Source: Chamaelirium japonicum (taxonomy: Eukaryota; Streptophyta; Magnoliopsida; Liliales; Melanthiaceae). Taken from it: DNA of 64,000 nt. Positions 31,363-47,700 of the stretch are shown piece after piece (position 1 is the stretch's first letter; every line of letters begins with the position of its first letter). The DNA lies in assembly GCA_947650365.1 (NCBI GenBank), contig OX393552.1, positions 46,640,999 to 46,704,998 on the forward strand. The letters run 5' to 3'. The position numbers and the translations under genes were made by a program. The notes under the pieces were generated by a model. The model was not told the DNA's origin, ran no database searches, and saw only the letters and a program-made list of their open reading frames with translations.

Positions 31363-34300
31363 ATTCGTGCGAATGAATTAGAATGGATCGTACGAATGGA
31401 TTAGAATGGATCGTACGAATGGATTAGAACGCATTGTACGAATGAATTAGAATAGATACATTTGTGCGAATAAATTAGATTGCATCGTCCGAATGAATTA
31501 GAATGGATATATTTGAATGTATCCATTCTAATTCGTTCGTACGATTCATTGATTCGTATGAGCTATTCTAATTCATTCGTACGATCCATTCTAATTCATT
31601 CATACGATCCATTCTAATTCATTCGCACGAATGTATCCATTCCAATTCATTCGTGCGATCCATTCTAATTCATTCGTACGATCGATTCAAATTCATTCGT
31701 GCGAATGAATTAGAATGGATCGTATGAATGAATTAGAATGGATCGTACGAATGAATTAGAATGGATACATTCGAGCAAATGAATTAGAATAGATCGTACG
31801 AATGAATTAGAATAGAACGTGCGAATGAATTAGAATGGATCGTACGAATGAATTAGAATGGATCGTGCGAATGAATTAGAATGGATCGTACGAATGAATT
31901 AGAATGGTTACATTCGTGCGAATGGATTAGAATGGATCGTACGAATGGATTAGAATGGATCGTACGAATGGATTAGAATGGATCGTACAAATGAATTAGA
32001 ATAGATCGTACAAATGAGTTAGAAAGGTTACATTTGTGAGAATGAATTAGAATGGATCATACGAATGGATTAGAATGGATCGTACGAATGGATTAGAATG
32101 GATCGTATGAATGGATTAGAATGGATCGTACGAATGGATGGATCCATTATAATTCATTCGCACGATCCATTCTAATTCATTCGTACGATCCATTCTAATT
32201 CATTCGCACGTTCCATTCTAATTCATTCGTACGATCAATTCTAATTCATTTGTTCGAATGTATCCATTCTAATTCATTCGTACGATCGATTCTAATTCAT
32301 TCGTACGATCCATTCTAATTCATTCACACGAATGAATTTGAATGGACCGTACGAATGAATTAGAATGAATCGTACGAATGAATTAGAATGGATACATTCG
32401 TGCGAATGAATTAGAATGGATCGTACGAATGAATTAGAATGGATCGTACGAATGAATTAGAATAGCTCATACGAATGAATGAATCGTACGAACGAATTAG
32501 AATGGATACATTCAAATATATCCATTCTAATTCATTCGTACGATGCAATCTAATTTATTCGCACAAATGTATCTATTCTAATTCATTCGTACAATGCGTT
32601 CTAATCCATTCGTACGATCCATTCTAATTCATTCGCACGAATGTATCCACTCAAATTCATTCGTACGATCCCTTCTAATTCATTCGTACGATCTATTCTA
32701 ATTCATTTGTATGATCAATTCTAATTCATTCGCACGATCCATTCTAATTCATTTGTACGATCCATTCTAATTCATTCGCACGAATGTATCCATTCCAACG
32801 AATGAATTAGAATGGATACATTCGAGCGAATGAATTAGAATAGATCGTACAAATGAATTAGAATGGATACCTTTGTGCATATGAATTAGAATGGATCGTA
32901 CGAATGGATTAGAATGGATCATACGAATGGATTAGAATGGATCGTACGAATGAATTAGAATGGATTGTGCGAATGAATTAGAATAGATACATTCGTGCGA
33001 AGGAATTAGAATAGATCGTACGGATGAACTAGAATGGAACGTGCGAATGAATTAGAATGGATTGTACGAATGAATTAGAATGGATCGTGCGAATGAATTA
33101 GAATGGATCATACGAATGAATTAGAATGGTTATATTCATGCGAATGAATTAGAATGGATCGTACGAATGGATTAGAATGGATCGTACGAATGGATTAGAA
33201 CGCATTGTACGAATGAATTAGAATAGATATATTTGTATGAATAAATTTGAATAGATCGTATGAATGGATTAGAATGGATTGTACGTGCGAATGAATTAGA
33301 ATGGATCGTACGAATGGATTAGAATGGATCGTACGAATGGATTAGAATAGATCGTACGAATGAATTAGAATGGATCGTACGAATGAATTAGAATGGATCG
33401 TACGAATGAATTAGAATGGATACATTCGAGCGAATGAATTAGAATGGATCATACGAATGAATTAGAATGGATACATTTGTGCGAATGAATTTGAATGGAT
33501 TGCACGAATTGAATTAGAATGGATCATACGAATGAATTAGAATGGATCGTACGAATGAATTAGAATTGATCATACGAATGAATTAGAATGGATCGTTCGA
33601 ATGAATTAGAATGGAACGTACAAATGGATTAGAATGGATCGTACGAATGAATTAGAATGGATCATGCAAATGAATTAGAATGGATACATTCATGCGAATG
33701 AATTAGAATGGATCGTAGGAATGAATTAGAATGGATCGTGCAGATGAATTAGAATGGTTACATTCGTGCGAATGAATTAGAATGGATCGTAGGAATGAAT
33801 TAGAATGGATCGTACGAATGAATTAGAATGGATCGTAAATTCGAGCAAATGAATTAGAATGGATCGTACGAATGAATTAGAATGGATCATGCGAATGAAT
33901 TTGAATAGATCGTACAAATGAATTAGAATGGATCATACAAATAAATTAGAAAGGTTACATTCGTGCGAATGAATTAGAAAGGATCGTACGAATGAGTTAG
34001 AATGTATCGTACGAATGAATTAGAATGAATCGTACGAATGAATTAGAATGGATATATTCGAGCGAATGAATTAGAATGGATACATTTGTGCGAATGAATT
34101 AGAATGGATCGTGCAAATGAATTAGAATGGATCGTACGAATGAATTAGAATGGATCGTACGAATGATCAAGAATGGATACATTCGAGCAAATGAATTAGA
34201 ATGGATCATACGAATGAATTAGAACGGATCGTACGAATGAATTAGAATGGATACATTTGTACGAATGAATTAGAATGGATCGTATGAATGGATTAGAATA

Positions 34301-36896
34301 GATACATTTGTGCGAATGAATTAGATTACATTCGAGCGAATGAATTAGAATGGATCGTATGAACAAATTAGAATGGATCGTACGAATGAATTAGAATGGA
34401 TACATTCGAGCGAATGAATTAGAATAGATCATACGAATGAATTAGAATGGATCGTACGAATGAATTAGAATGGATCGTACTAATGCATTTGAATGGATCG
34501 TACGAATGAATTAGAATGGATACATTCGAGCGAATGAATTAGAATGGATCGAGCGATGAATTAGAATGGATTATACAAATGAATTAGAATGGATTCTAAT
34601 CCATTCGTACGATCCATTCTAATCTATTCTAATTCATTCGCACAAATGTATCCATTATAATTCATTTGTACGATCCATTCTAATTTATTTGCACGAATAT
34701 ACGATCCATTCTAATTCATTCGCACGATCCATTCGAATTCATTCGTACGATCCATTCTAATTCATTCGCTCGAATGTATCCGTTCAAATTCATTCGTACG
34801 ATCCATTCTAATTCATTCGTACGATCCATTCTAATTCATTCTCACGAATGTAACCTTTCTAATTCATTTGTATGATCCATTTTAATTCATTCGTACGATC
34901 CATTCAAATTCATTCGCATGATCCATTCTAATTCATTCGTTCGATCCATTCTAATTCATTCATATGATCCATTCTAATTCATTCGTATGATCAATTCTAA
35001 TTCATTCGCACGATCCATTAGAATAGATACATTCGAGCGAATGAATTAGAATAGATCGTAGGAATGAATTAGAATGGATCGTACGAATGAATTAGAATGG
35101 ATCGTTCGAATGAATTAGAATAAATCGTACGAATGCATTAGAATGGATCGTACGAATGAATTAGAATGAATTAGAATGGATACATTCGTGCGAATAAATT
35201 AGAATGGATCGTACGAATAAATTACAATGGATTGTACGAATGAATTAGAATGGATCGTACGAATGAATTAGAATGGTTACATTCGTGTGAATGAATTAGA
35301 ATGGATCGTACGAATGAATTAGAATGGATCGTGCGAATGAATTAGAATTGATCATACGAATGAATTAGAATGGATCGTACGAATGGATTAGAACGCATTG
35401 TACGAATGAATTAGAATACATACATTTGTGCGAATGAATTAGATTGCATCGTACGAATGAATTTGAATGGATTGTACGAATGAATTAGAATGGATCATAC
35501 GAATGAATTAGAATGGATCATGCGAATGAATTAGAATAGATTGTACGAATGAATTAGAATGGATCGTACGAATAAATTAGAATGGATCGTGCGAATGAAT
35601 TAGAATGGATCGTACGAAGGAATTAGAATGGATCCACCGAATGAGTTAGATTGGATCATGCGAATGTATTAGAATGGATCGTATGAATGAATTAGAATGG
35701 ATACATTCATGCGAATGAATTAGAATGGATCGGATGAATGAATTAGAATTGATCGTGCGAATGAATTAGAATGAATCATACGATTGAATAGAATGGATCA
35801 TACGAATGAAATAGAATGGATCATACAAATGAATTAGAAAGGTTACATTCGTGAGAATGAATTAGAATGGATCGTACGAATGAATTAGAATGGATCATGC
35901 GAATGAATTTGAATGGATCGTACGGATGAATTAGAATGGATCGAATGAATGAATTAGAATAGATACATTCGAGCGAATGAATTAGAATAGATCGTATGAA
36001 TGAATTAGAATGGATCATAGGAATGAATTAGAATGGATCGTGCGAATGAATTAGAATGGATTGTACGAATGAATTAGAATGGATATATTCCTACAAATGA
36101 ATTAGAATGGATCGAGGAATGGATATATTTATGCGAATGAATTAGAATGGATCGAACGAATGAATTAGAATGGATACATTTGTCCGAATGAATTAGAATG
36201 GATCGTACGAATGAATTAGAATGGATCGTACGAATGAATTAGAATGGATACATTTGTGCGAATGAATTAGAATGGATCGTACGAATGAATTAGAATGGAT
36301 TGTACGAATGAATTAGAATGGATACATTCGAGCGTATGAATTAGAATGGATCGTACGAATGAATTATAATGGATCATAGGAATGAATTAGAATGGATCGT
36401 GCAAATGATTTAGAATGGATCGTACGAATGAATTAGAATGGATCGAACGAATGAATTAGAATGGATACATTCGAGCGTATGAATTAGAATAGATCGTAGG
36501 AATGAATTAGAATGGATCGTACGAATGAATTAGAATGGATCGAGCGTATGAATTAGAATGGTTACATTCGTGCGAATGAATTAGAATGGATCGTACGAAT
36601 GGATTAGAATGGATCGTACGAATGGATTAGAATGCATTGTACAAATGAATTAGAATAGATACATTTGTGCGAATGAATTAGATTGCATCGTACGAATGAA
36701 TTAGAATGGATTGTATGAATGAATTAGAATGGTTCGTACGATTGAATTAGAATGGATCATGCGAATGAATTAGAATAGGTCGTACGAATGAATTAGAATG
36801 GATCGTGCGAACGAATTAGAATGGATCGTATGAACGAATTAGAATGGATCGTACGAATGAATTAGAATGGATACATTCGAGCGAATGAATTAGAAT

Positions 36897-39800
36897 GGAT
36901 CGTACGATGCAATCTAATTCATTCGCACGATCCATTCTAATTCATTCGTACGATCCATTCTAATTCATTCGTATGATCCATTCTAATTTATTCGTTCAAA
37001 TATATCCATTCTAATTCATTCGTACGATCCGTTCTAATTCATTCGCACATACGATCCATTCTAATTCATTCGCACGAATGTATCCATTCTAATTCATTTG
37101 CACGATCCATTCTAATTCATTCCTATGATCCATTCTAATTCATTCGTACGATCCATTCTAATTCATTCGTCCGATCCATTCAAATTCATTCGTACGATGC
37201 ATTCTAATTCATTCGCACAAATGTCTCTATTCTAATTCATTCGTACAATGCGTTCTAATACATTCGTACGATCCATTCTAATCCATTCGTACGATCCATT
37301 CTAATTCATTCGTATGATCCATTCTAATTCATTTGTACGATCCATTCTAATTCATTTGCATGAATGTATCCATTCTAATTCATTCGTACAATCCATTCTA
37401 ATTCATTCGCATCATCCATTCTAATTCATTCGTATGATCCATTCTAATTCATTCCTACGATCTATTCTAATTCATTCGCTCGAATGTATCTGTTCTAATT
37501 CATTCGTTCGATCCATTCTAATTCATTCGTACGATCCATTCAAATTCATTTGCATGATCCATTCTAATTCATTCGTACGATCCATTCTAATTCATACTCA
37601 TGAATGTAACCTTTCTAATTCTTTTGTATCATCCATTCTAATCCATTCGTACGATCCATTCTAATCCATTCGTACGATCCATTCTAATTCATTCTCACAA
37701 ATGTAACCTTTCTAATTCATTTTATACGATCCATTCTAATTCATTCGTATGATCCATTCTAATTCATTCGCACAAATGTATCCATTCTAATTCATTCGTA
37801 CGATCCATTCTTATTCATTCGCACAATCCATTCTAATTCATTCGTACGATCCATTCTAATTCATTCGCACGATCCATTCTAATTCATTCGTACGATCCAT
37901 TCTAATTCATTCGCACGAATGTATTTATTCTAATGCATTCGTACGATCCATTCTAATTCATTCGTACGATTCATTCTAATCCATTCGTACGATCCATTCT
38001 AATTCATTCGTACGATCCATTCTAATTCATTCTCACAAATGTAACCTTTCTAATTTATTTGTACGATCCATTCTAATTCATTCGTACGATCCATTCTAAG
38101 CCATTCATATGATCCATTCTAATCCATTCGTACGATCCATTCTAATTCATTCGCACGAATGTAACCATTCTAATTCATTCGTACGATCCATTCTAATTCA
38201 TTCCTACGATCCATTCTAATTCATTCGCACGAATGTATCCATTCTTATTCATTTGTACGATCCATTCTAATTCATTCCTATAATCCATTCTAATTCATTC
38301 GTACGATCCATTCTAATTCATTCGCTCGAATGTATCCATTCTAATTCATTCGTACGATCCATTCTAATTCGTTCATACGATCCATTCTAATTCGTTCGTA
38401 CGATCCATTCTAATTCGTTCGTACGATCCATTCTATTTCATTTGCACGATCCACTCTAATTCATTTGTACGATCCATTCTAATTCATTCGTACAATCCAT
38501 TCTAATTCATTCTCACAAATGTAACCTTTCTAATTCATTTGTACGATCCATTCAAATTCATTCGTACGATCCATTCTAAGCCATTCGTACGATCCATTCT
38601 AATCCAATCGTACGATCCATTCTAATTCATTCGCACGAATGTAACCATTCTAATTCATTCGTACGATCCATTCTAATTCATTCCTACGATCCATTCTAAT
38701 TCATTCGCACGAATGTATCCATTCTAATTCATTTGCACGATCCATTCTAATTCATTCCTATGATCCATTCTAATTCATTCGTACGATCCATTCTAATTCA
38801 TTCGCTCGAATGTATCCATTCTAATTCATTCGTACGATCCATTCTAATTCATTCATACGATCCATTCTAATTCATTCGCTCGAATGTATCCATTCTAATT
38901 CATTCGTACGATCCATTCTAATTCATTCCTACGATCCATTCTAATTCATTCGCACGAATGTATCCATTCTAATTCATTTGCATGATCCATTCTAATTCAT
39001 TCCTATGATCTATTCTAATTCATTCGTACGATCCATTCTAATTCATTCGCTCGAATGTATCCATTCTAATTCATTCCTATGATCCATTCTAATTCATTCG
39101 TATGATCCATTGTAATTCATTTGCTCGAATGTATCCATTCTAATTCATTCGTACGATCCATTCTAATTCGTTCATACGATCCATTCTAATTCGTTCGTAC
39201 GATCCATTCTAATTCGTTCGTATGATCCATTCTATTTCATTCGCACGATCCATTCTAATTCATTCGCACGACCCATTCTAATCCATTCGTACGATCCATT
39301 CTAATTCATTCGTACGATCCATTCTAATTCATTCTCACAAATATAACCTTTCTAATTCATTTGTACGATCCATTCTAATTCATTCGTACGATCCATTCTA
39401 AGCCATTCGTACGATCCATTCTAATCCATTCGTACGATCCATTCTAATTCATTCGCACGAATGTAACCATTCTAATTCATTCGTACAATCCATTCTAATT
39501 CATTCCTACGATCCATTCTAATTCATTCGCACGAATGTATCCATTCTAATTCATTTGCATGATCCATTCTAATTCATTCCTATGATCCATTCTAATTCAT
39601 TCGTACGATCCATTCTAATTCATTCGCTCGAATGTATCCATTCTAATTCATTCATACGATCCATTCTAATTCGTTCATACGATCCATTCTAATTCGTTCG
39701 TACGATCCATTCTAATTCGATTGTACGATCCATTCTATTTCATTCGCACGATCCATTCTAATTCATTTGTACGATCCATTTTAATTCATTCGCATGATCC

Positions 39801-40440
39801 ATTCTAATTAATTCGGATAATACATTCGTGCGAATGAGTTAGAATGGATCATACGAATGAATTAGAATGGATCGTACGAATGAATTAGAATGGATTGTGC
39901 GAATGAATTAGAATGGATACATTCGTGCGAATGAATTAGAATGGAATGTAAGAATGAATTAGAATGGATCGTACAAATGAATTAGAATGGATCCATTCGT
40001 ACAAATGAATTAGAATGGATCGTACGAATGAATTAGAATGGGTACATTCGAGCGAATGAATTAGAATGGATCGTACAAATGAATTAGAATGGATCGTATG
40101 AATGAATTAGAATGGATCGTATGAATGGATTAGAACGCATTGTACGAATGAATTAGAATGGATCGTACGAATGGATTAGAATGGATCGTACGAATGAATT
40201 AGAATCGATCGTATGAATGAATTAGAATCGATACATTCGAGCGAATGAATTATAATGGATCGTACGAATGAATTAGAATAGATCATCGGAATGAATTAGA
40301 ATGGATCGTGCAAATGAATTCGAATGGATACATTCGTGCGAATGAATTAGAATGGATCGTAGAAATGAATTAGAATGGATCGTACGAATGAATTAGAATG
40401 GTTACATTCGTGCGAATGAATTAGAATGGATCGTACGAAT
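36897..40440. repeat. Internal segmental duplicate B2, with extra ~480-bp and ~820-bp tandem steps
   Basis: This is the partner of 8301-10400. Within it a module starting ATTCTCACAAATGTAACC and containing TAAGCCATTC is found three times (TAAGCC near 38099, 38579 and 39400; spacing 480 and 821 bp), against once near 9479 in the left copy. So this copy has undergone a further round of block amplification. Confidence 0.75.
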
Positions 40441-42199
40441 GGATCGTACGAATTAGAATGGATCGAACGAATGAATTAAAATGGATACATTCATACGACT
40501 GAATTAGAATGGATCGTGCGAATTAATTAGAATGGATCATACAAATGAATTTGAATGGATACATTTGTGTGAATGAATCTGAATGGATTGTATGAATGAA
40601 TTACAATGGATCGTACGAATGGATTAGAATGGATCGTACGAATGAATTAGAATGGATCGTAGGAATGAATTAGAATGGATCACAAGAATGAATTATAATA
40701 GATCGTAAGACTGAATTAGAATGGATCATAGGAATGAATTAGAGCGGATCGTGGGAATGAATTAGAATGGATCGTACGAATGAATTAGAATGGATCGTAC
40801 GAATGAATTAGAATGGATACATTCGTGCGAATGAATTAGAATGGATCGTACGAACGAATTAGAATAGATCATACGAATGAATTAGAATGGATCATGCGAA
40901 AAAATTAGAATGGATCGTACGAATTAATTAGAATGGATACATTCGTGCGAATGATTTAGAATGGATCATTCGAATGAATTAGAATGGATTGTAGGAATGA
41001 ATTAGATTGGATCGTACGAATGAATTAGAATGGTTACATTCGTGCGAATGAATTAGAAAGGATCGTGCGAATGAATTAGAATGGATTGTACGAATGAATT
41101 AGAATGGATACATTCGAGCGAATGAATTAGAATAGATCGTAGGAATGAATTAGAATGGATCATACGAATGAGTTAGAATGCACGATTCATTCTAATTCAT
41201 TCGCACGATCCATTCTAATTCATTCGTACGATCCATTGTAATTAATTCATACGATCCATTCTAATTCATTCGTACGATCCATTCTAATTCATTCTCACAA
41301 ATGTAACCTTTCTAATTCATTTGTACGATCCATTCTAATTCATTCGTACGATCCATTCTAATCCATTCGTACAATCCATTCTAATTCATTCGTATGATCC
41401 ATTCTAATTCATTCTCACGAATGTAACCTTTCTAATTCATTTGTATGATCCATTCTAATTCATTCGTACGATCCATTCTAATCCATTCGTACGATCCATT
41501 CTAGTTCATTCGCACGATCCATTCTAATTCATTCGCTCGAATGTATCCATTCTAATTCATTCGTACGATTCATTCTAATTCATTCGCACGATCCATTCTA
41601 ATTCATTCGTACGATCTATTCTAATTCATTAATACGATCCATTCTAATTCATTCGTACGATCCATTCTAATTCGTTCTCACAAATGTAACCTTTCTAATT
41701 CATTTGTACGATCCATTCTAATTCATTTGTACGATCCATTCTAATCCATTCGGACGATCCATTCTAATTCATTCGTACGATCCATTCTAACTCATTCGGT
41801 GGATCCATTCTAATTCATTCGTACGATCCATTCTAATCCATTCGTACGATCCATTCTAATCTATTCGCACGAATGAATTAGAATGGATCGTGCGAATGAA
41901 TTAGAATGGATCGTACGAATGGATTAGAATGGATCGTACGAATGAATTAGAATGGATAATACAAATGAATTAGAAAGGTTACATTCGTGAGAATGAATTA
42001 GAATGGATCGTACAAATGGATTAGAATGGATCGTACGAATGGATTAGAATGGATCGTACGAATGAATTAGAATGGATCGTACAAATGAATTAGAAAGGTT
42101 ACATTTGTGAGAATGAATTAGAATGGATCGTACGAATGAATTAGAATGGATCATATAAATGAATTAGAATGGATCGTACGAATGAATTAGAATGGATCG

Positions 42200-45100
42200 T
42201 GCGAATGAATTAGAATGAATCGTACGAATGAATTAGAATGGATCGTGCGAATGAATTAGAATGGATCGTACAAATGAATTAGAATGGTTACATTCGTACG
42301 AATGAATTAGAATGGATCGTACGAATGAATTAGAATGAATCGTACGAATGAATTAGAGTGGATCGTGCGAATGAATTAGAATGGATCGTGCGAATGAATT
42401 AGAATGGATACATTCGTCCAAATGAATTAGAATGGATCGTGCGAATGAATTAGAATGGATCGTATGAACGAATTAGAATAGATCGTACGAATAAATTAGA
42501 ATGGAAACATTTGAGCGAATGAATTAGAATGGATCGTACGAATAAATTAGAATGGATTATAGGAATGAATTAGAATGGATCGTGCAACTGAATTACAATG
42601 GATACATTCGTGCGAATGAATAAGAATGGATCGTGCGAATGAATTAGAATGGATCGTACGAATGAATTAGAATGGATACATTCAAGCGAATGAATTAGAA
42701 AGGATCGTACGAATGAATTAGAATTGATATATTCGTGCGAATGAATTTGAATGGATCATACGATTGAATTAGAATTGATCATACGAATGAATTAGAATGG
42801 ATCGTATGAATGAATTAGAATGACTCGTACGAATGGATTAGAATGGATCGTACGAATGGATCATGCGAATAAATTAGAATGGATCGTACGAATGAATTAG
42901 AATGGATCGTACGAATGAATTAGAATGGATACATTTGAGCGAATGAATTAGAATAGATCGTAGGAATGAATTAGAATGGATCATACGAATGAATTAGAAT
43001 GGATCGTGCGAATGAATTAGAATGGATTGTACGAATGAATTAGAATGGATACATTCGAGCGAATGAATTAGAATAGATCGTAGGAATGAATTAGAATGGA
43101 TCATACGAATAAATTAGAATAAATCGTGCGAATGAATTAGAATGGATTGTACGAATGAATTAGAATGAATCATACGAATGAATTAGAATGGATCATATGA
43201 ATGAATTAGAATGGATCATGGGAATGAATTAGAATGGATCGTACGAATAAACTAGAATGGATCATGCGAATGAATTAGAATAGATCGTACGAATGAATTA
43301 GAATGGATCGTACGAATAAATTAGAATGGATCATGCGAATGAATTAGAAAGGATCGTACGAATGAATTAGAATGGATCCACCGAATGAGTTATAATGGAT
43401 CATACAAATGAATTAGAATGGATCATGCGAATGAATTAAAATAGATCGTACGAATGAATTAAAATAGATCGTACGAATAAATTAGAATGGATCGTGTGAT
43501 TGTGCGAATGAATTAGAATGGATCGTATGAATGAATAAGAATGGATCATACGAATGAATTAGAATGGATCGTGCGAATGAATTAGAATGAATCGTACGAA
43601 TGCATTAGAATGGATCGTACAAATGAATTAGAATAAATCATACGATCCATTCTAATTCATTCGTTCGATCCATTCTAATTCATTCGCACGAATGTATCCA
43701 TTCTAATTCATTTGTACAATCCATTCTAATTCATTCGCACGATCCATTCTAATTCATTCATATGATCCATTCTAATTCATTCCTACGATCCATTCTAATT
43801 CATTCTCAGGAATGTAACCTTTCTAATTCATTTGTATGATCCATTCTAATTAGAATGGATCGTGCGAATGAATTAGAATAGATTGTACGAATGAATTAGA
43901 ATGGATACATTCGTGCGAGAATGAATCGTCCGATCCATTCAAATTCATTCGTCCGATCCATTCTAATTCATTCGCACAAATGTATCCATTCTAATTCATT
44001 CGTACGATCCTTTCTAATTCATTCATATGATCCATTCTAATTCATTCTCACGAATATAACCTTTCTAATTCATTTGTACGATCCATTCTAGTTAGAAAGG
44101 TTACATTCGTGCGAATGAATTAGAATAGATCGTAGGAATGAATTAGAATGAATTATACGAATGAATTAGAATGGATCGTGCGAATGAATTAGAATGAATC
44201 GTACGAATGCATTAGAATGGATCGTACGAATGAATTAGAATGAATCGTACGAACGAATTAGAATGGATCGTACGAACGAATTAGAATGGATCGTACGAAC
44301 GAATTAGAATGGATCGTACGAATGAATTAGAATGGATACATTCGAGCGAATGAATTAGAATGGATCGTACGAATGAATTAGAATGGATCGTACGAATGGA
44401 TTAGAATGGATACATTCGAGCGAATGAATTAGAATTGATCGTAGGAATGAATTAGAATGGATCATACGAATGAATTAGAATGGATCGTGCGAATGAATTA
44501 GAATGGATTGTATGAATAAATTAGAATGGATACATTCGAGCGAATGAATTAGAATAGATCGTAAGAATGAATTAGAATGGATCATACGAATGAATTAGAA
44601 TGGATCGTGCGAATGAATTAGAATGGATTGTACGAATGAATTAGAATGGATACATTCGTGCGAATGAATTAGAATGGATCGTACGAATGAATTAGAATTG
44701 ATCGTGCAAATGAATTAGAATGGATACATTCTTGCGTACGAATGAATTAGAATGGATCACAGGAATGAATTAGAATGGATCGAGCAAATGAATTAGTATG
44801 GATCATACGAATGAATTAGAATGGATACATTTGTGCGAATGAATTAGAATGGATCGTACGAATGAATTAGAATGGATTGTACGAACGAATTAGAATGGAT
44901 CGTATGAATGAATTAGAATGGAACGTACGAATGGATTAGAATGGATCGTACGAATGGATCATGCAAATAAATTAGAATGGATCGTACGAATAAATTAGAA
45001 TGGATCGTACGAATGAATTAGAATGGATACATTCGTGCGAATGAATTAGAATGGATTGTGCGAATGAATTAGAAAGGATTGTGAGAATGAATTAGAATGG

Positions 45101-47700
45101 ATCATGCGAATGAATTAGAATGGATCGTATGAATGAATAAAAATGGATCGTATGAATGAATTAGAATGGATACATTCGAGCGAATGAATTTGAATGGATT
45201 AGAATGGATCGTACGAATGAATTAGGATGGATCGTACGAATGAATTAGAATGGATCGTACAAATGAATTAGAATGGATACATTTGTGCGAATTAATTTGA
45301 ATGGATCGTACGAATGAATTAGAATGGATCGTATGAACAAATTAGAATGGATCGTACGAATGAATTAGAATGGATACATTCGAGCGAATGAATTAGAATG
45401 GATCATACGAATGTATTAGAATGGATCGTACGAATGGATTAGAATGGGTCGTACGAATGGATTAGAATGGATCGTACGAATGAATTAGAATGGATAATAC
45501 AAATGGATTAGAAAGGTTACATTCGTGAGAATGAATTAGAATGGATACATTCGAGCGAATGAATTAGAATGGATCGTACGAATGAATTAGAATGGATCAT
45601 AGGAATGAATTAGAATGGATCGTGTAAATGAATTATAATGGATACATTCGTGTGAATGAATTAGAATGGATCGTAGGAATGAATTAGAATGGATCGTACG
45701 AATGAATTAGAATGGTTACATTCGTGCGAATGAATTAGAATGGATCATAGGAATGAATTAGAACGGATCGTGCAAATGAATAAGAATGGATCGTACGAAT
45801 GAATTAGAATGGATCATACGAATGAATTAGAATGGATACATTCGAGCGAATGAATTAGAATGGATCGTACGAATGAATTAGAATGGATCGAACGAATGAA
45901 TTAGAATGGATACATTCGAGCGAATGAATTAGAATAGATCGTAGGAATGAATTGGAATGGATCATACGAATGAATTAGAATAGATCATAGGAATGAATTA
46001 GAATGGATCGTACAAACGAATTAGAATGGATCATATGAACGAATTAGAATGGATCGTACGAATGAATTAAAATGGATACATTCGACCGAATGAATTAGAA
46101 TGGATCGTACGAATGAATTTGAATGGATCATAGGAATGAATTAGAATGGATCATGCAAATGAATTCGAATGGATACATTCGTGCGAATGAATTGGAATGG
46201 ATCGTATGAATGAATTAGAATGGATCGTACGAATGAATTAGAATGGTTACATTCGTGTGAATGAATTAGAATGGATTGTACGAATGGATTAGAATGTTTC
46301 GTACGAATGGATTAGAACGCATTGTACGAATGAATTAGAATAGATACATTTGTGTGAATGAATTAGATTGCATCGTATGAATGAATTTGAATGGATCGGA
46401 CGAATGAATTAGAATGGATCGTACGAATGAATTAGAATGGATCATAGGAATGAATTAGAATGGATCGTGCAAATGAATTAGAATGGATACATTCGTGCGA
46501 ATGAATTAGAATGGATCGTGCAAATGAATTAGAATGGATCGTACGAATGAATTAGAATAGATATATTTGAACGAATAAATTAGAATGGATCGTACGAATG
46601 AATTAGAATGGATCGTACGAATGAATTAGAATGGATCGTGTGAATGAATAAGAATCGATCGTACGAATGAATTAGAATGGATCGTACGAATGAATTAGAT
46701 CGTACGAATGAATTAGAATGGATCGTACTAATGAACTAAAATGGATACATTCATACGACTGAATTAGAATGGATCGTGCGAATTAATTAGAATGGATCGT
46801 ACGAATGAATTTGAATGGATACATTTGTGCGAATGAATCTGAATGGATTGTATGAATGAATTACAATAGATCGTACGAATGAATTACAATGGATCGTACG
46901 GATGAATTAGAATAGCTCATACGAATGACTTAGAATGAATCATACGAATGAATTAGAATGGTTACATTCGTGCGAATGAATTAGAATAGATCGTACGAAT
47001 GAATTAGAATGGATCGTACGAATAAATTTGAATGGATCGTGCGAATGAATTAGAATGGATCGTACGAATGAATTAGAATGGATCCACCGAATGAGTTAGA
47101 ATGGATCATACGAATGAATTAGAATGGATCGTACGAATGAATTAGAATGGATTGTGCGAATGAATTAGAATGTATCGTATGAATGAATAAGAATGGATCG
47201 TACGAATGAATTAGAATGGATCATGCGAATGAATTAGAATGAATCGTACAAATGCATTAGAATGGATCGTACGAATGAATTAGATTGAATCGTACGATCC
47301 ATTCTAATTCATTTGTTCGATCCATTCTAATTCATTCGCATGAATGTATCCATTCTAATTCATTCCTACAATCCATTCTAATTCATTCGCACGATCTATT
47401 CTAATTCATTCGTATGATCCATTCTAATTCATTCCTACGATCTATTCTAATTCATTCGCTTGAATGTATCTAATCTAATTCATTCGTACAATCCATTCTA
47501 ATTCATTCGCACGATCCATTCTAATTCATTCGTATGATCCATTCTAACTCATTCGTACGATCCATTCTAATTCATTCGTATGATCCATTCTAACTCATTC
47601 GCACAAATGTATCCATTCTAATTCATTCGTACGATCCATTCTAATTCATTCGCACGATCCATTCTAATTCATTCGTACGATTCATTCTAATTCATTCGTA
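42200..47700. repeat. Internal segmental duplicate C1 (partner at ~52440-57900)
   Basis: The order of variant units and orientation switches matches the partner at an offset of about 10.2 kb. Anchors are GGTTACATTCGTACG at 42287 and 52521, TGTGATTGTGCGAATG near 43497 and 53755, and the switch to forward at 47291 and 57497. The offset drifts by only a few tens of bases. A stretch of ~120 bp near 44750-44870 is absent from the partner. Confidence 0.85.
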
